From Gammaproteobacteria bacterium (GTDB lineage Bacteria; Pseudomonadota; Gammaproteobacteria; Steroidobacterales; Foliamicaceae): DNA of 64,000 bases. The notes beneath the pieces were generated by a model. It saw only the letters and a list, made by a program, of their open reading frames with translations. It was not told the origin of the DNA and made no database searches. Made by a program: the position numbers and the translations under genes. Position 1 is the stretch's first letter. Every line of letters starts with the position of its first letter. Below, one piece after another: positions 62,752-64,000 of the stretch. Where the stretch lies: positions 1 to 64,000 of the forward strand of contig VYBN01000046.1 of NCBI GenBank assembly GCA_009844425.1, given 5' to 3'.

Positions 62752-63999
62752 CTATTCGGGGCCTAGGCAGGCGGCGTTCAGGTCGGCGCGCGTAGGGAGC
62801 GTTTCCGCAGCCTGGCCGCCGATCGAATCCACGGCCCGCGTGAACAGGTTGGGAAGCAGCGAGTCGTCCCACGCCGGCCCGTCCTTTCCGGTGCGCAGGA
62901 TCACGAGTTCCCGCGACGGGATCATGTAAAGCCGCTGGTCGCCCGCGCCGTCGAGGAAGAACAAGTCGTCGGCCACGAACGGCTCCGAGTGCACGTTGCC
63001 CATGAACTCGATGCTCGGGTCGTACTTGCGCAGGGGCTCATGGGACGTTCCCAGCCATAGCTGCATCCCGTAGTTCTCGTTGGCCGCCGACGGCGTGGTC
63101 ATCTCGTCCACCCAGCCGACCGGAATGACCTGGGAGCCCGCGTAGCAGCCGTTCTGCATCAGCGCCTGCCCGATCAGCGCCCAGTCCTCGATCGCGGTCC
63201 ACATGCAGCAGTCGGTGTGCACCATGCCGTCCTCGCGGTCCAGCAGCAGCCAGCCGTCGCGCAGCCCCAGCGGCGCCCAGAGCTTCTCGGAAAGATAGTC
63301 GGCGAAGCGCGTGCCGATCGCGCGCTCCACGACGATCCCGGCCACCTGGCTGTTGGGATTGGCGTGCGAGAACGCCGTTCCCGGGGGCGCGTAGATGCCG
63401 ACATCCAGGTTGGCGGTAACGATGTCGGTCCCCATCGTGCGCGCCAGCCGCGCCGATCCCGGATAGAAGGCGAACGTTTCCTCAAGTCCCCCGGCCATGT
63501 TCAGGAGGTCCCGAACGGTAATGCCGCGGCGTTCATCCGTGTCCCATTCCGGAAGAAAATCCGCTGCCGGCTGATCGACCGACTCCATGTGGCCGTCGGC
63601 GATGGCGTGGCCCACCAGTATCGAAGTCAGGACCTTGGTGAGCGAGTGGGTGCTGAACTCCGACTCGGGGGCCTGGTCGTTGAAATAACTGGCGTGCGCC
63701 AGCCGCCCCTTGTAGAGCACCACCAGCGAATCGCTTCTCTGCTGCCCGGCCCACGAGGCGGCTTCCTCGTATACGGCCGCATCGATCGGGTTTTCATCCT
63801 CCGTCCACGCCTCCAGCGGCATGAAGTCGCTGCCGGCCACCAGTTCCTGCGGGTCATACCAGGCGCGTGCGGGGCTCATGGGATTGCCGGACAGCGAGAT
63901 GACGTAACGCTTGGCGTAGATGCCGTACCAGCCGAGCCGCGAGGGCAGATAGACCAGCACGCCGATTACGGCAATGACGATCAGCGTCCACTTGCCGGT
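62752..63999 (-). CDS. Serine beta-lactamase-family hydrolase, N-terminus outside window
   Basis: At least 415 residues. The SxxK motif is in STHSLTKVLTSILVG; ITVRDLLNMAGGLEE is the typical class C region; AFSHANPNSQVAGIVVERA occupies the Tyr/Ser-x-Asn position. A hydrophobic N-terminal helix (WTLIVIAVIGVLVYLP) continues to the window edge, so the start is upstream. Members are esterases, DD-peptidases or unknown hydrolases; resistance is not implied. Confidence 0.85.
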   Translation of the reverse strand, partial: TGKWTLIVIAVIGVLVYLPSRLGWYGIYAKRYVISLSGNPMSPARAWYDPQELVAGSDFMPLEAWTEDENPIDAAVYEEAASWAGQQRSDSLVVLYKGRLAHASYFNDQAPESEFSTHSLTKVLTSILVGHAIADGHMESVDQPAADFLPEWDTDERRGITVRDLLNMAGGLEETFAFYPGSARLARTMGTDIVTANLDVGIYAPPGTAFSHANPNSQVAGIVVERAIGTRFADYLSEKLWAPLGLRDGWLLLDREDGMVHTDCCMWTAIEDWALIGQALMQNGCYAGSQVIPVGWVDEMTTPSAANENYGMQLWLGTSHEPLRKYDPSIEFMGNVHSEPFVADDLFFLDGAGDQRLYMIPSRELVILRTGKDGPAWDDSLLPNLFTRAVDSIGGQAAETLPTRADLNAACLGPE

Positions 64000-64000
64000 C

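Noticed and set aside
62752-63999. Antibiotic-resistance beta-lactamase
   Set aside because: The fold is shared by many esterases and peptidases; a membrane helix and absent KTG-type context make resistance unsupported.

Overview
The window is GC-rich bacterial chromosome. TonB-dependent receptors, Tat-type signal peptides, lipoproteins and respiratory or molybdenum-hydroxylase genes point to a Gram-negative proteobacterium, perhaps a gammaproteobacterium. The genus cannot be named from the sequence. The window has few core genes (moaB, moeA, gloB, gdhA) among many accessory ones: toxin-antitoxin pairs, insertion sequences, a restriction-modification module and catabolic islands.

Layout. 1-9.1 kb: a damaged VapB with an intact VapC, two secreted SUMF1-like proteins, a DUF222-HNH nuclease gene with its own promoter and palindromic operator, a fatty acid desaturase, a VOC lipoprotein, a DUF2235 hydrolase, a Uma2-type nuclease and a HicBA pair. 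9.1-14.5 kb: a mobile-element patchwork. A beheaded SUMF1 gene is followed by an IS3-family element (transposase broken by an internal TGA), a CsgG-like gene cut by the IS end, a structured intergenic region, an IS1595-family transposase with a 53-aa passenger ORF, two tandem tRNA or tRNA-like genes, and a TonB receptor that has lost its barrel. 14.6-24.8 kb: NmrA-like and LysR genes, three secreted DUF1838 proteins, an alpha/beta hydrolase lacking its usual histidine, a GH43-like protein, Fic, gloB, moaB and DUF488. 24.8-35.3 kb: an omega-transaminase, a large lipoprotein with a heme c motif and Vgb-like repeats, moeA, two spinster-type MFS transporters with a VOC protein, and a full TonB receptor.

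35.4-61 kb looks like a catabolic island. A minus-strand operon (hyuA, hyuB, MmgE/PrpD, YrdC-like) faces a plus-strand MmgE/PrpD gene. An amidase, a DeoR-type regulator and a coxG/coxS/coxL/coxM/coxD/coxE set of the form II (xanthine-dehydrogenase-like) type follow. Together they suggest oxidation and hydrolytic ring opening of an N-containing heterocycle, with moeA and moaB nearby for molybdopterin cofactor and gdhA for ammonia. A Type III-like restriction-modification module (res, PIN toxin, mod) sits between coxD and coxE. The window ends with an RHH antitoxin beside a truncated PIN toxin, a bicupin-like protein and a serine beta-lactamase-family protein cut by the window edge.

Two repeat families stand out. 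One is a twin-hairpin REP-like element (ten copies) placed immediately 3' of stop codons. The other (two copies) has a nearly identical 50-nt core flanked by long perfect inverted arms whose sequences differ between the copies; both copies lie just upstream of MmgE/PrpD genes in the same relative orientation.
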